7,352 bases of DNA from Nitrospirota bacterium (GTDB lineage: Bacteria > Nitrospirota > Thermodesulfovibrionia > Thermodesulfovibrionales > SM23-35), in assembly GCA_018262395.1 (NCBI GenBank), contig JAGSYM010000066.1:1-7352 (forward strand), written 5' to 3'. Positions 1-6,525 of the stretch are shown here, in pieces (position 1 is the stretch's first letter; each line of letters begins with the position of its first letter). The position numbers and the translations under genes are program-made. The notes under the pieces are model-generated. The model ran no database searches and had not been told where the DNA came from. It saw nothing but the letters and a program-made list of their open reading frames with translations.

Positions 1-1770
1 TGTTACAGGATGCCCCTTCATATAAAATGCAAGCTGGCTCGAGACCTGATACCGGTCAGAAAAGACAAATACAGGATGATCAAGAGACATCTGTTCATAT
101 ACTTTTGAAACTTCTGTGCCCAGATCTTTCCAGCCGGCAAGCCGGGTTGTCGGGTCAAGATCTGGCGGGAGAGTGAGTATTTGGGGATAATGAGCCAAAG
201 AGGTAACGATGAATGCAAGAAAAAGTGCAATTGCCGCTACAAGCCTTCTCCACTTCCCGTTGTGAAAGAGACTTTTCAAAGAATAAGCTGAAAAAGAAAC
301 GATTCCTGTGACATAACCCGGCAAGGCCCAGTTTGCCTGAACTTTTCCCTGAATACTTTTCAGAAGGAAAAAACAGAGTACGGGAACCGAAAACCAATAC
401 AAAAAAGCGCCCTCTTTTTCTCCCCGCAATCGCACGAGCGAAACAACCATCAGAATAAGTAATAGAGGCGTTATAACGCCCAATTGCGATCCGATGAATT
501 CTACGAAGCGTATGAATGAAATCTGTATTCCCTCTGTTATATGAGCCTGCCCCGCGGTATGCCTGAGGGTAACCCAGTCATGGTTTGTATTCCATATGAT
601 TACCGGACTGAAAACCAGAATACTTATGATAAAGGCAATGTAAGGACCTTTTTTCAGCAGTACTTTTCTCTCCTCTTTCGAGATCAACAAATATAGAAGA
701 GCACAGAGGAAGAAGAAAGTCATGGTATATTTGGTCAATAAACCAAGACCAACTGACAGGCCGAGGAGACTCCAGTAAATGAGCGCTTTAGGATGGGTGG
801 CTTGGGACATATCGAGCGCTACCCGGAACAAGAAGAGCGAAAGGATCCAGAAAAATATGAAAGGAGAATCGATAGTGAAGAGGATACCATACGCTGAAAA
901 AAGAGGGATTATCTGAATCACGAGTGCAGACAGTAATCCGGTTTTTTCACCATACACCCTTTTCCCGAGTAAATACAGGAGAATACTGCTGAATGCTGAA
1001 AAAATAACAGCCATAATTCTGATACCAAAAACTGTCTCCCCAAAGAAACTGGTACCGAGCCGGATGAGATACGCGATCATCGGGCCCTTTGAGTAGTAAC
1101 TAAGGTCGAGCCTTCGGGACCATTCCCAGTAATGTGCTTCATCAGGACTTAATTCCAACGGGCCATTCAGAATATAGAAGATCCTGAAAAGACTGACACA
1201 CACGAGAAAAACAGTCAGTACTGTCGAAAAAGGCTTTTCCTGAAATCGGCTCAATGTTCCCTTGTATACAAGCAAAATTGATACCGACACAAACACACCA
1301 ATGAGCGCTCCGACGAGGACATCCGAAGGATAATGCACGCCGACATAGATTCTTGAGAATCCCACAAGGAGTGCAACAGTGAGAAAAAGATACCGGATCC
1401 TGTTTTTCTGCAGCATAAAAAACGGGGTCATAAATGCAAAGGCATTCACTGCATGATTGGAAGGCATCGAAAACGACTTCCCGCACCCTACAAGCAACCT
1501 CACTCCCTCCAGCTCACTGCAAGGTCTGATGCGCTCGAAGAAGTACTTCAGCGAATTCGATCCCCAGTCCGATAGCAGGAGTGAACTAAAACCAAGGATA
1601 AGTGCAATCATCGCAGGTTTTCTGTTCTTTGCAAGACACCACATAAACAACGGCAAAAAAAATACCCATGCCTTTTTGGTAATAAAAGGCATTATGATAT
1701 CAAAAACGCTGTTCTGAAGATTATGATTTATAAAGAAAAAAAGGAAAGAATCAAGCGCAGAAAAGTTCAT
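1..1770 (-). CDS. PAP2 phosphatase fused to GT39/PMT-type (ArnT-like) membrane glycosyltransferase, C-terminus cut off by window edge
   Basis: The frame is open without a stop from an ATG at 1770 to the left edge (590 codons seen). Residues about 1-170 form a PAP2 lipid phosphatase domain with all three signature motifs: K75-x6-R82-P83, PSNH at 103-106, and S139-R140-x5-H146-x3-D150, between hydrophobic segments. From about residue 185 the protein turns into a polytopic glycosyltransferase of the PMT_2/ArnT type. It has an acidic pair (D210, E211) in the motif SPDEAHYW, then YYSKGP, many membrane segments, and GKVQANW at about 475-481. Family knowledge: such enzymes move a sugar from an undecaprenyl-phosphate carrier to a lipid or protein outside the inner membrane, and PAP2 domains remove phosphate from lipids. 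I infer an envelope or lipid A modification role; substrates are unknown. Upstream in-frame sequence reaches a TAA without another ATG, so ATG 1770 is the best start, although its Shine-Dalgarno is weak. No frameshift was seen when all 590 codons were translated. Confidence 0.88.
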   Translation of the reverse strand, partial: MNFSALDSFLFFFINHNLQNSVFDIIMPFITKKAWVFFLPLFMWCLAKNRKPAMIALILGFSSLLLSDWGSNSLKYFFERIRPCSELEGVRLLVGCGKSFSMPSNHAVNAFAFMTPFFMLQKNRIRYLFLTVALLVGFSRIYVGVHYPSDVLVGALIGVFVSVSILLVYKGTLSRFQEKPFSTVLTVFLVCVSLFRIFYILNGPLELSPDEAHYWEWSRRLDLSYYSKGPMIAYLIRLGTSFFGETVFGIRIMAVIFSAFSSILLYLLGKRVYGEKTGLLSALVIQIIPLFSAYGILFTIDSPFIFFWILSLFLFRVALDMSQATHPKALIYWSLLGLSVGLGLLTKYTMTFFFLCALLYLLISKEERKVLLKKGPYIAFIISILVFSPVIIWNTNHDWVTLRHTAGQAHITEGIQISFIRFVEFIGSQLGVITPLLLILMVVSLVRLRGEKEGAFLYWFSVPVLCFFLLKSIQGKVQANWALPGYVTGIVSFSAYSLKSLFHNGKWRRLVAAIALFLAFIVTSLAHYPQILTLPPDLDPTTRLAGWKDLGTEVSKVYEQMSLDHPVFVFSDRYQVSSQLAFYMKGHPVT

Positions 1771-1797
1771 CAGTCCAGAAAATGTGTATCGAAAGAG

Positions 1798-1815
1798 TCC
1801 CGATCTATATCGGGA
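1798..1815. repeat. Perfect palindrome, 7-base arms (TCCCGAT / ATCGGGA) with 4-base loop
   Basis: The arms 1798-1804 and 1809-1815 are exact reverse complements around CTAT. It lies 28 bases upstream of the ATG at 1770, inside the likely 5' leader of the PAP2-glycosyltransferase mRNA. It has no adjacent T run on either strand, so it is not a typical intrinsic terminator. It could be a dispersed palindromic repeat, an operator, or an mRNA hairpin. The inverted symmetry is certain; the function is unknown. Confidence 0.6.
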
Positions 1816-1865
1816 TTGTGGAAAAAATTATTTTTCGCTATCGTAGTATACATTTCCCTGATGGT

Positions 1866-1888
1866 TTCATTCATTATGTTCATTCATT
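1866..1888. repeat. 10-base direct repeat TTCATTCATT, two copies
   Basis: Copies at 1866-1875 and 1879-1888 are identical and offset by 13 bases. On the minus strand they read AATGAATGAA. They sit between the weak promoter-like pair and the start of the fusion gene. Tandem sites can bind a regulator, but in such AT-rich low-complexity DNA chance or slippage is equally likely. Confidence 0.4.
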
Positions 1889-1897
1889 GAGCGATTA

Positions 1898-1926
1898 AAG
1901 ATATTTTATTCAGATCATCGAGTTAA
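1898..1926 (-). promoter_or_regulatory. Weak sigma70-like promoter candidate for the PAP2-glycosyltransferase gene
   Basis: On the minus strand TTAACT (1926-1921) is followed after 17 bases by TATCTT (1903-1898). Each box matches four of six consensus positions and the spacing is optimal. It lies about 128 bases upstream of the ATG at 1770. Such matches are common in AT-rich DNA, so this is only a candidate. Confidence 0.2.
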
Positions 1927-1937
1927 ATAATTTTTTG

Positions 1938-1951
1938 TCCGCCCCGGCGGA
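1938..1951. repeat. GC-rich palindrome TCCGCC-CC-GGCGGA
   Basis: The six-base arms at 1938-1943 and 1946-1951 are exact reverse complements. It stands out as a GC block in an AT-rich gap, 45 bases past the cobA-hemD stop codon. On the minus strand it is followed by CAAAAAATT rather than a T run. It could therefore be an atypical terminator, an mRNA 3' end stabiliser, or a copy of a dispersed intergenic palindrome. The adjoining sequence ATTCGACGAGGCG may belong to the same element. Confidence 0.5.
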
Positions 1952-1996
1952 TTCGACGAGGCGAAAACAATATCTGCTCATTTAGAGTCAAGTGAT

Positions 1997-3625
1997 TTAT
2001 TCATGCGATTGTATTTCCCTTGTTTCCTTCTTCTTGACCCATTGTATGATCTCTTCCACCATTGCTTCGATAGTCGCTTGCCTGGGCATAATGTCGACAT
2101 GAAATCCTGCCTTTTCCACAGCCTTTGCCGTTACCGGGCCTATAGCTGCAATGGAGACTCCCTTCAGTTGTTCATCAGCATCATCTCCCATGATTTCCCT
2201 GAAATTATGAAAAGTTGCTGCGCTTGTAAAGGTAGCTACCGAAATCCTGCCTTCCCGTAAAAATCTCCGGAGTCTCTTCCCCCGGGATTCAGGCTTCACA
2301 GTTCTGTATGCCACGGGGACATCTATTTCTCCTCCTAATGCTCTTATTTTTTCGGGGAATATCTCCCGCGCTTTTTCAGCCCTCGGAAGCAGGAAGCGCA
2401 TACCCGTCAGAAGTCCAGGTTTCTGAGATCTCTTCTCGGAAGTTCTGCTCTCTTCAGCTCTTCCCGGAGTAACAGGAGCATTAGGGGATGCATTGTTCAA
2501 ACTGCTGAGTCTCATAAATGAATCGATGAGGCCTTCTGCGTGGAATTCGTCAGGTATCAAATCGACTCTTATCCCATATTTTTTAATTTCTTCTGCCGTC
2601 TTTGTACCTATTGCGCAGATTTTAATCCCTTTCAATTCTCTGATATCTTTGTCTTTCTCAAAAAATCGTCTGAAGAAATATTTCACGCCATTCCGGCTGG
2701 TAAAGACTACCCAGTCATAGGATGTGATTTTTTTGATGGAGGAATCAATCTCTTCATAGCTCCCGGGGGGAACAATCTCGATGGTGGGGAATTCGATTAT
2801 CTCTGCACCGAGTTCTTCCAACCGTTCAAAGCCTTCCATGTGTTCCCTTGTCACAAGTATTCTGTATCCAAATAACTGTTTTTTTTCATACCATTTCAAG
2901 GTTTCTCGGAGTTTTACGACTTCGCCAACAATCATTACCGCCGGTGGTTTAATATGTTTTTCCTTAACAAGTTCGGCAATGCTTTCTAACGTGCCGACTA
3001 TTGTCTTTTGATCGGGCCGTGTACCCCATCTGATTACGGCAACCGGGGTATCCGGTGGCCGGCCATTTTCGATTAATTTTTGCGCGATCAGATCCACATT
3101 CTTAACAGCCATGAGAAACACCAGGGTACCCACACCCGTAGAGAGCTTCGACCAATCGATAGTGCTTTCCTTTTTTGTCGCATCTTCATACCCCGGTATT
3201 ACTGCAAATGAAGAAGAATAAAGCCTGTGGGTTAGTGGGATCCCGGCATATGCCGGAGCTGCGACAGAAGAGCTTATCCCCGGTACCACTTCAAATTCTA
3301 TCCTCTCCTTTGAAAGGGCCTCTGCCTCCTCGCCCCCCCGCCCGAATATAAAGGGATCGCCCCCTTTCAGCCTGCATACAGTCCTTCCTTCCTTTGCTTT
3401 CCGAACAAGGATGGTATTGATTTCATCCTGCGTTAAGGTGTGATGGCCACCGCGTTTCCCTGCATAGATAAATTCTGCATTGTGATTAATGTAATTCAAA
3501 ACCTGTGCATTCAGATGGAAATCATAGATGACCACATCAGCCTTCCTCAGACATTTCAAACCTTTGATCGTAAGAAGCCCGATATCACCGGGACCTGCGC
3601 CGACTAAATAAACTTTGCCTTTCAT
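1997..3625 (-). CDS. cobA-hemD: Bifunctional uroporphyrinogen-III C-methyltransferase / uroporphyrinogen-III synthase (CobA-HemD fusion)
   Basis: This 542-residue cytoplasmic tetrapyrrole enzyme has two domains. Residues 1-245 are a SAM-dependent uroporphyrinogen-III methyltransferase (SUMT). Its hallmarks are VYLVGAGPGD (5-14), GGDPFIFGRGGEE (88-100), VVPGISS (113-119), GIPLTHR (128-134), and RWGTRPDQKTIVGTL (199-213). It makes precorrin-2 for siroheme and cobalamin. Residues about 251-535 are uroporphyrinogen-III synthase (HemD), seen in VVFTSRNG (306-313), FHAEGL (361-366), LLPRAEKARE (412-421) and AIGPVTAKA (494-502). This domain closes hydroxymethylbilane to uroporphyrinogen III, so the fusion joins consecutive steps. 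The ATG at 3625 gives the canonical N-terminus, but no clear Shine-Dalgarno precedes it. HemD carries an inserted stretch at about 374-405. No hemC, hemA or hemB lies beside it here, although such fusions often sit in hem operons. It follows the IHF gene after 99 bases. Confidence 0.95.
   Translation of the reverse strand: MKGKVYLVGAGPGDIGLLTIKGLKCLRKADVVIYDFHLNAQVLNYINHNAEFIYAGKRGGHHTLTQDEINTILVRKAKEGRTVCRLKGGDPFIFGRGGEEAEALSKERIEFEVVPGISSSVAAPAYAGIPLTHRLYSSSFAVIPGYEDATKKESTIDWSKLSTGVGTLVFLMAVKNVDLIAQKLIENGRPPDTPVAVIRWGTRPDQKTIVGTLESIAELVKEKHIKPPAVMIVGEVVKLRETLKWYEKKQLFGYRILVTREHMEGFERLEELGAEIIEFPTIEIVPPGSYEEIDSSIKKITSYDWVVFTSRNGVKYFFRRFFEKDKDIRELKGIKICAIGTKTAEEIKKYGIRVDLIPDEFHAEGLIDSFMRLSSLNNASPNAPVTPGRAEESRTSEKRSQKPGLLTGMRFLLPRAEKAREIFPEKIRALGGEIDVPVAYRTVKPESRGKRLRRFLREGRISVATFTSAATFHNFREIMGDDADEQLKGVSIAAIGPVTAKAVEKAGFHVDIMPRQATIEAMVEEIIQWVKKKETREIQSHE
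2411..2506 (-). other. Low-complexity insertion within the HemD domain (residues about 374-405)
   Basis: Between the conserved HemD segments ending LIDSFMRL and starting GMRFLLPRA lie about 32 residues rich in Ser, Asn, Pro, Arg, Glu and Lys, including ASPNAPVTPG and RAEESRTSEKRSQK. From memory of the family, these two segments are normally joined by a short linker of a few residues. The insertion keeps the frame and lies in the hinge/linker between HemD lobes, where it would be tolerated. It may be a disordered linker expansion or an in-frame palindromic or repeat insertion; I see no clear repeat structure in its DNA. Confidence 0.55.
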
Positions 3626-3724
3626 GGAATCATTGTATCATCAGGTGAGATTTCAGGCAGGACAATACAGTAGCCTGCTGCACTGCAATAGGTATCTATC
3701 GGAATCTGCCTGGGTATGAACGCT

Positions 3725-4021
3725 CTACGAGCCTGGATTCTCCTTGGGATTCATTGCATCTCTGAGGGCTTTCCCTACTTTGAAATGCAGCACCCGTTTC
3801 CCCGGGACATCAACTCTCTCTCCTGTCTTCGGGTTCCGTGCCCGTCTTGGTTTCCGGACTTTTGGCTTGAAATTTCCAAACCCTCTGATTTCGATTTTCT
3901 CCCCTTTCACAAGAGCTTCTTTTATACTGTCGAAAACGGTATCGACGACGATTTCTGTCTGTTTTTTTGTAAGGCTGCCTATCCTTTCAGACACCTTCTC
4001 TACCAGAACTGATTTGGTCAT
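3725..4021 (-). CDS. ihfB: HU/IHF-family DNA-bending protein, IHF-beta type
   Basis: This 98-residue nucleoid protein has the normal family length. It begins MTKS like IHF beta and has EKIEIRGFGNF (41-51). The DNA-binding arm is RKPRRARNPKTGE (57-69), with the intercalating proline at 64, followed by HFKVGKALRDAMN (79-91). That ending resembles IHF beta (HFKPGKELRDR) more than HU. Family members bend DNA as dimers in transcription, recombination and nucleoid packing; whether the partner is an alpha subunit or a second copy is not visible here. The ATG at 4021 is preceded by AAAGGAGGG (4033-4025), a strong Shine-Dalgarno. It follows sppA after 81 bases, in which I see no clear terminator; a TAAAAT box lies about 15 bases before the Shine-Dalgarno but has no good -35 partner. 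An IHF-like gene after rpsA and sppA recurs in some Gram-negative genomes (from memory). Confidence 0.93.
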   Translation of the reverse strand: MTKSVLVEKVSERIGSLTKKQTEIVVDTVFDSIKEALVKGEKIEIRGFGNFKPKVRKPRRARNPKTGERVDVPGKRVLHFKVGKALRDAMNPKENPGS

Positions 4022-4102
4022 GTGCCCTCCTTTAATTCGTTAATAATTTTATCGGGATCCAAGAAAACACATAAACTTTTTTATAGGTTAAGAATGCCCT
4101 GC

Positions 4103-4951
4103 CTATGGTGCAAAAAGGTATTTAATCTTCACTGATGGAAATATGTCTGTCAGTTCCTTTGGCATTTTTCCTCTGAGAAGACCGATCAGGGAAAAGTCCT
4201 CCTGTTTCGTGACCACTGACGGCTCCCCTTTTATGCCAGAGAGTTTTGCCGCAGCTTTTACGGCATCTTCAAGATTTCCGAGTTCGTCAATAAGGCCAAC
4301 CTTCAGTGCCTGCTCCCCTGTGAAGATGCGTCCGTCGGCTATCCTTTGAACATCGTCCCGGAGCATTTTTCGTCCCCCGGCGACAGCAAGGATAAATTGT
4401 TCATGCACGTTATCGAGTACATTTTGCAGGATTTCCCGCTCTTCCTTGTTAATGCCACGGAATACCGAGGCAATATCCTTATGCGTGCCGCTTTTAATGA
4501 CTTCGGTCTTAACTCCGATCTTGTTCATGAGTCCTTCTACGTTGGGGACTTCCATGATCACACCGATAGACCCTGTGAGTGTACCCGGGTTCGCAATGAT
4601 CCTTGTTGCCGGCGATGCAATATAATATCCTCCTGATGCTGCAATAGAACCCATAGATACCACAACCATCTTTTTCACTGTTGCTTTTCTCACTTCTTCA
4701 TAAATCTCCTGCGAAGGTGCAACAGCACCTCCCGGGCTATCGACACGCAGGACAATAGCCTTGATTGAGGGATCCTTGACATAATCCTTGATTTCATCAA
4801 TCGTGTCTTTGGAATCAAGGATAGGTCCTTCAATTCGGATGAGTGCGACCTTGTCGCCGATAGGCAGATTTTTGTGGAGCAAGGCAAAGACAAGACTGAT
4901 GATAACAATAATGATGAACAGCACAAGAGAAACTAAAAGGACCTTCTTCAA
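4103..4951 (-). CDS. sppA: Signal peptide peptidase SppA (short, 36K type)
   Basis: This 282-residue serine protease (peptidase family S49) cleaves leftover signal peptides in the inner membrane. Residues 1-25 form one N-terminal membrane anchor (MKK, then a long run of Leu, Ile and Val). The protease core starts with VALIRIEGPI (35-44). It then shows LRVDSPGG (68-75), the nucleophile serine S106 in GSIAASGGYY, and the general base lysine K158 in KSGTHKDI. The Ser-Lys spacing of 52 matches the Bacillus SppA dyad (S147/K199, from memory). The short single-domain length matches the archaeal/Bacillus-like form rather than the double-length E. coli protein. The start codon is TTG at 4951, overlapping the rpsA stop by four bases (TTGA). 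An AAGG Shine-Dalgarno lies inside the end of rpsA about eight bases upstream. Translation is therefore likely coupled to rpsA. The gene looks intact. Confidence 0.94.
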   Translation of the reverse strand: MKKVLLVSLVLFIIIVIISLVFALLHKNLPIGDKVALIRIEGPILDSKDTIDEIKDYVKDPSIKAIVLRVDSPGGAVAPSQEIYEEVRKATVKKMVVVSMGSIAASGGYYIASPATRIIANPGTLTGSIGVIMEVPNVEGLMNKIGVKTEVIKSGTHKDIASVFRGINKEEREILQNVLDNVHEQFILAVAGGRKMLRDDVQRIADGRIFTGEQALKVGLIDELGNLEDAVKAAAKLSGIKGEPSVVTKQEDFSLIGLLRGKMPKELTDIFPSVKIKYLFAP

Positions 4952-6518
4952 TCCTCTGTCCTTTTCAGATTTTTCATGCTCAACCCGATCTTTCGCTCCT
5001 CGCAGTCTATTTTGATGATACGTACTGCTATGGTATCACCTGGCTTGATAGCCTCTTCTGCCTGCTCAGAAGCTGGTTTTACTATTTCGGATGAATAAAC
5101 AAGGCCTTCTCCCCCGCCTTCAAGCTCAACGAATATGCCGAAGTCAGTGATCGTAAGCACTTTCCCCTTTACTTCAGACCCCAGCTTAAACCTCTCGGGC
5201 ATATCATGCAACCAGGGATCCGTCTCAAGTTGTTTTAAACCAAGTGCCATTTTTTCCGCTTCTGGTTCAATGCCAAGGACAACCGCATCAATCTTCTGTC
5301 CTTTTTTCAGCACTTCTGATGGATGCTTGATATGTTTCGTCCAGGAAAGGTCTGATATGTGGATAAGGGCATCGATACCTTCCGGAAGGCCGACAAAAAC
5401 CCCGAAATCAGTGATCGTCTTGACCTTCCCTGAGACCCTCTGACCGACTGTATATCTTTGCGAGACCAGTGCCCAGGGACTGGGCTTGATCTGCTTTATG
5501 CTCAGGGAAAGCCTCCGTTCTTCCTTATCGACTTTTAAGACAAGAGTTTCAACGGTCTCGCCTATGGATAAATATTTTGAAGGATGCTTTAACCGCGACA
5601 GCCAGTCTATTTCAGATATATGGACAAGTCCTTCCAATCCTTCCTCGAGTTCAATGAATGCACCGTAATCAGTAATACTGACAACCTTGCCTTTCACTCT
5701 CTTCCCAACAGGATATTTTTCATCAACAAGGGACCAGGGATCAGGTTTTCTCTGTTTATACCCAAGGGTGACTTTCTCACTTGCTTCATCATATTTCAGG
5801 ATTATGACACTTATCTCATCACCGACGACAAAGAATTCTGACGGATGGTTAATTCGTCCCCAGGAGATATCCGATATATGCAAGAGTCCGTCTATTCCGC
5901 CGAGATCAACAAATACACCGTAATCAGTGATATTTTTAATGACCCCTTTTATAACCTGTCCTTCTTTCAAATGCTCAAGAGTCTCAGCCTTCTTTTGCCG
6001 CATCTCTTCTTCAAGGATCACTCTTCTCGAAATAATCACGTTGGAAAGTTTATTGTTCAGTTTCAACACCTTAAAGGACATTTTTTTTCCGACAAGGCTA
6101 TCTGTTTCCTTGAGCGGTTTTATGTCGACCTGGGACCCCGGAAGAAAAGCACTGACCCCGGAGATGTCTACAGAAAACCCCCCTTTTGTTTTTCCGACAA
6201 TCTTGCCTTCGATCGGACTGCCATCTCGCAGGGCATTTTCGAGCATTTCCCAGACCTTTAGTTTTGTAGCGCGCTCCTTGGAGAGCGTGAGCATCCCTTC
6301 AGCATCTTCTATGTTCTCAACAAAGACCTCTATATCAGCACCCGGCTTTAGAGAGGCGATCTCCTCTCCTGAAAACTCATCGATAGGGATAAACCCTTCG
6401 GACTTATATCCGATGTCAATAATAGGGATAAGACTTTTCCTTTCAGTATCGTTCCTTCCTGGATACTGTGAAAGGTCTCAGCATACAATTTTTCCATTTC
6501 GTCGTTTTTCAGTTCCAC
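4948..6518 (-). CDS. rpsA: 30S ribosomal protein S1, with a frameshift and short deletion in S1 domain 1
   Basis: S1 binds mRNA and helps load it on the 30S subunit. An intact frame runs from 6426 to the TGA at 4948. Counting from its first ATG (6294, 448 codons), it holds S1 domains 2 to 6: about 24-92, 110-180, 196-268, 283-355 and 371-443. Repeated signatures are GVFVDLGGIDGLLHISDISW and variants. Upstream, residues typical of domain 1 (IDIGYKSEGFIP) are read from 6420 in this frame. The preceding part (MEKLY, EGTILKGKV) is in another frame that starts at GTG 6518 and ends at TAA 6348-6350. Joining the two restores an S1 of about 520 residues with six domains, but the junction also lacks about five residues. 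ATG 6526 gives only a five-codon peptide, so GTG 6518 behind AGGAGG (6535-6530) is the best start. Either the assembly has an error here or the cell makes an S1 truncated in its ribosome-anchoring domain. Identity is certain; the status of the N-terminus is not. Confidence 0.9.
6383..6431. repeat. 10-base direct repeat ATAGGGATAA flanking the rpsA lesion
   Basis: Identical copies lie at 6383-6392 and 6422-6431, 39 bases apart. The first encodes part of FIPID in domain 1. The second lies exactly where the S1 reading frame breaks. The identity is certain; a link to the lesion is inference. Confidence 0.5.
6421..6431 (-). other. Frameshift/deletion point inside rpsA
   Basis: On the minus strand, between the codons for GKV (ending at 6432) and those for IDIGYKSEG (from 6420), there are 11 bases. 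In E. coli S1 the same interval (between GTV and VDAG) is nine residues, or 27 bases. The shortfall is 16 bases, which both shifts the frame and removes five residues of a beta hairpin. Neither frame alone gives a full S1, and no slippery heptamer with a stimulatory structure is evident. Confidence 0.75.
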
Positions 6519-6525
6519 GCGACCA

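Larger units (their letters stand above)
1771..1996. other. Intergenic region between cobA-hemD and the PAP2-glycosyltransferase gene
   Basis: This 226-base AT-rich gap holds no credible reading frame. It contains two perfect short palindromes, a duplicated 10-base direct repeat and a weak promoter-like pair, listed separately. Its length, compared with 80-100 bases or overlaps elsewhere in the window, suggests that the fusion gene to its left has its own transcription start. No classical terminator (GC-rich hairpin followed by a T run on the transcribed strand) is visible after the cobA-hemD stop. Confidence 0.6.

Noticed and set aside
1142..1486. Minus-strand 114-codon open frame inside the PAP2 region
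   Set aside because: It is in a different frame from the PAP2-glycosyltransferase protein, whose motifs read continuously through the same bases; its translation is Cys/Phe/Ser-rich and has no family signature.
103..1770. PSNH instead of PSGH in the PAP2 domain as a sign of an inactive enzyme
   Set aside because: The Asn variant is common in active PAP2 proteins as far as I recall, and the catalytic His, Arg, Lys and Asp positions are all present.
3654..3712. Inverted repeat CAGGCAG / CTGCCTG between ihfB and cobA-hemD as a terminator
   Set aside because: The seven-base arms are 45 bases apart and no T run follows on the minus strand, so a stable terminator hairpin is not supported.
5135..5935. 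Repeated short DNA phrases such as AATCAGTGAT in rpsA as a repeat array
   Set aside because: They encode the same TITDFG/SITDYG strand in successive S1 domains, so they reflect the protein repeat and not a DNA element.
6421..6435. Programmed ribosomal frameshift in rpsA
   Set aside because: A -1 shift would join the frames, but there is no X-XXY-YYZ slippery heptamer, the joined product would still lack about five residues, and S1 is not known to use frameshifting.
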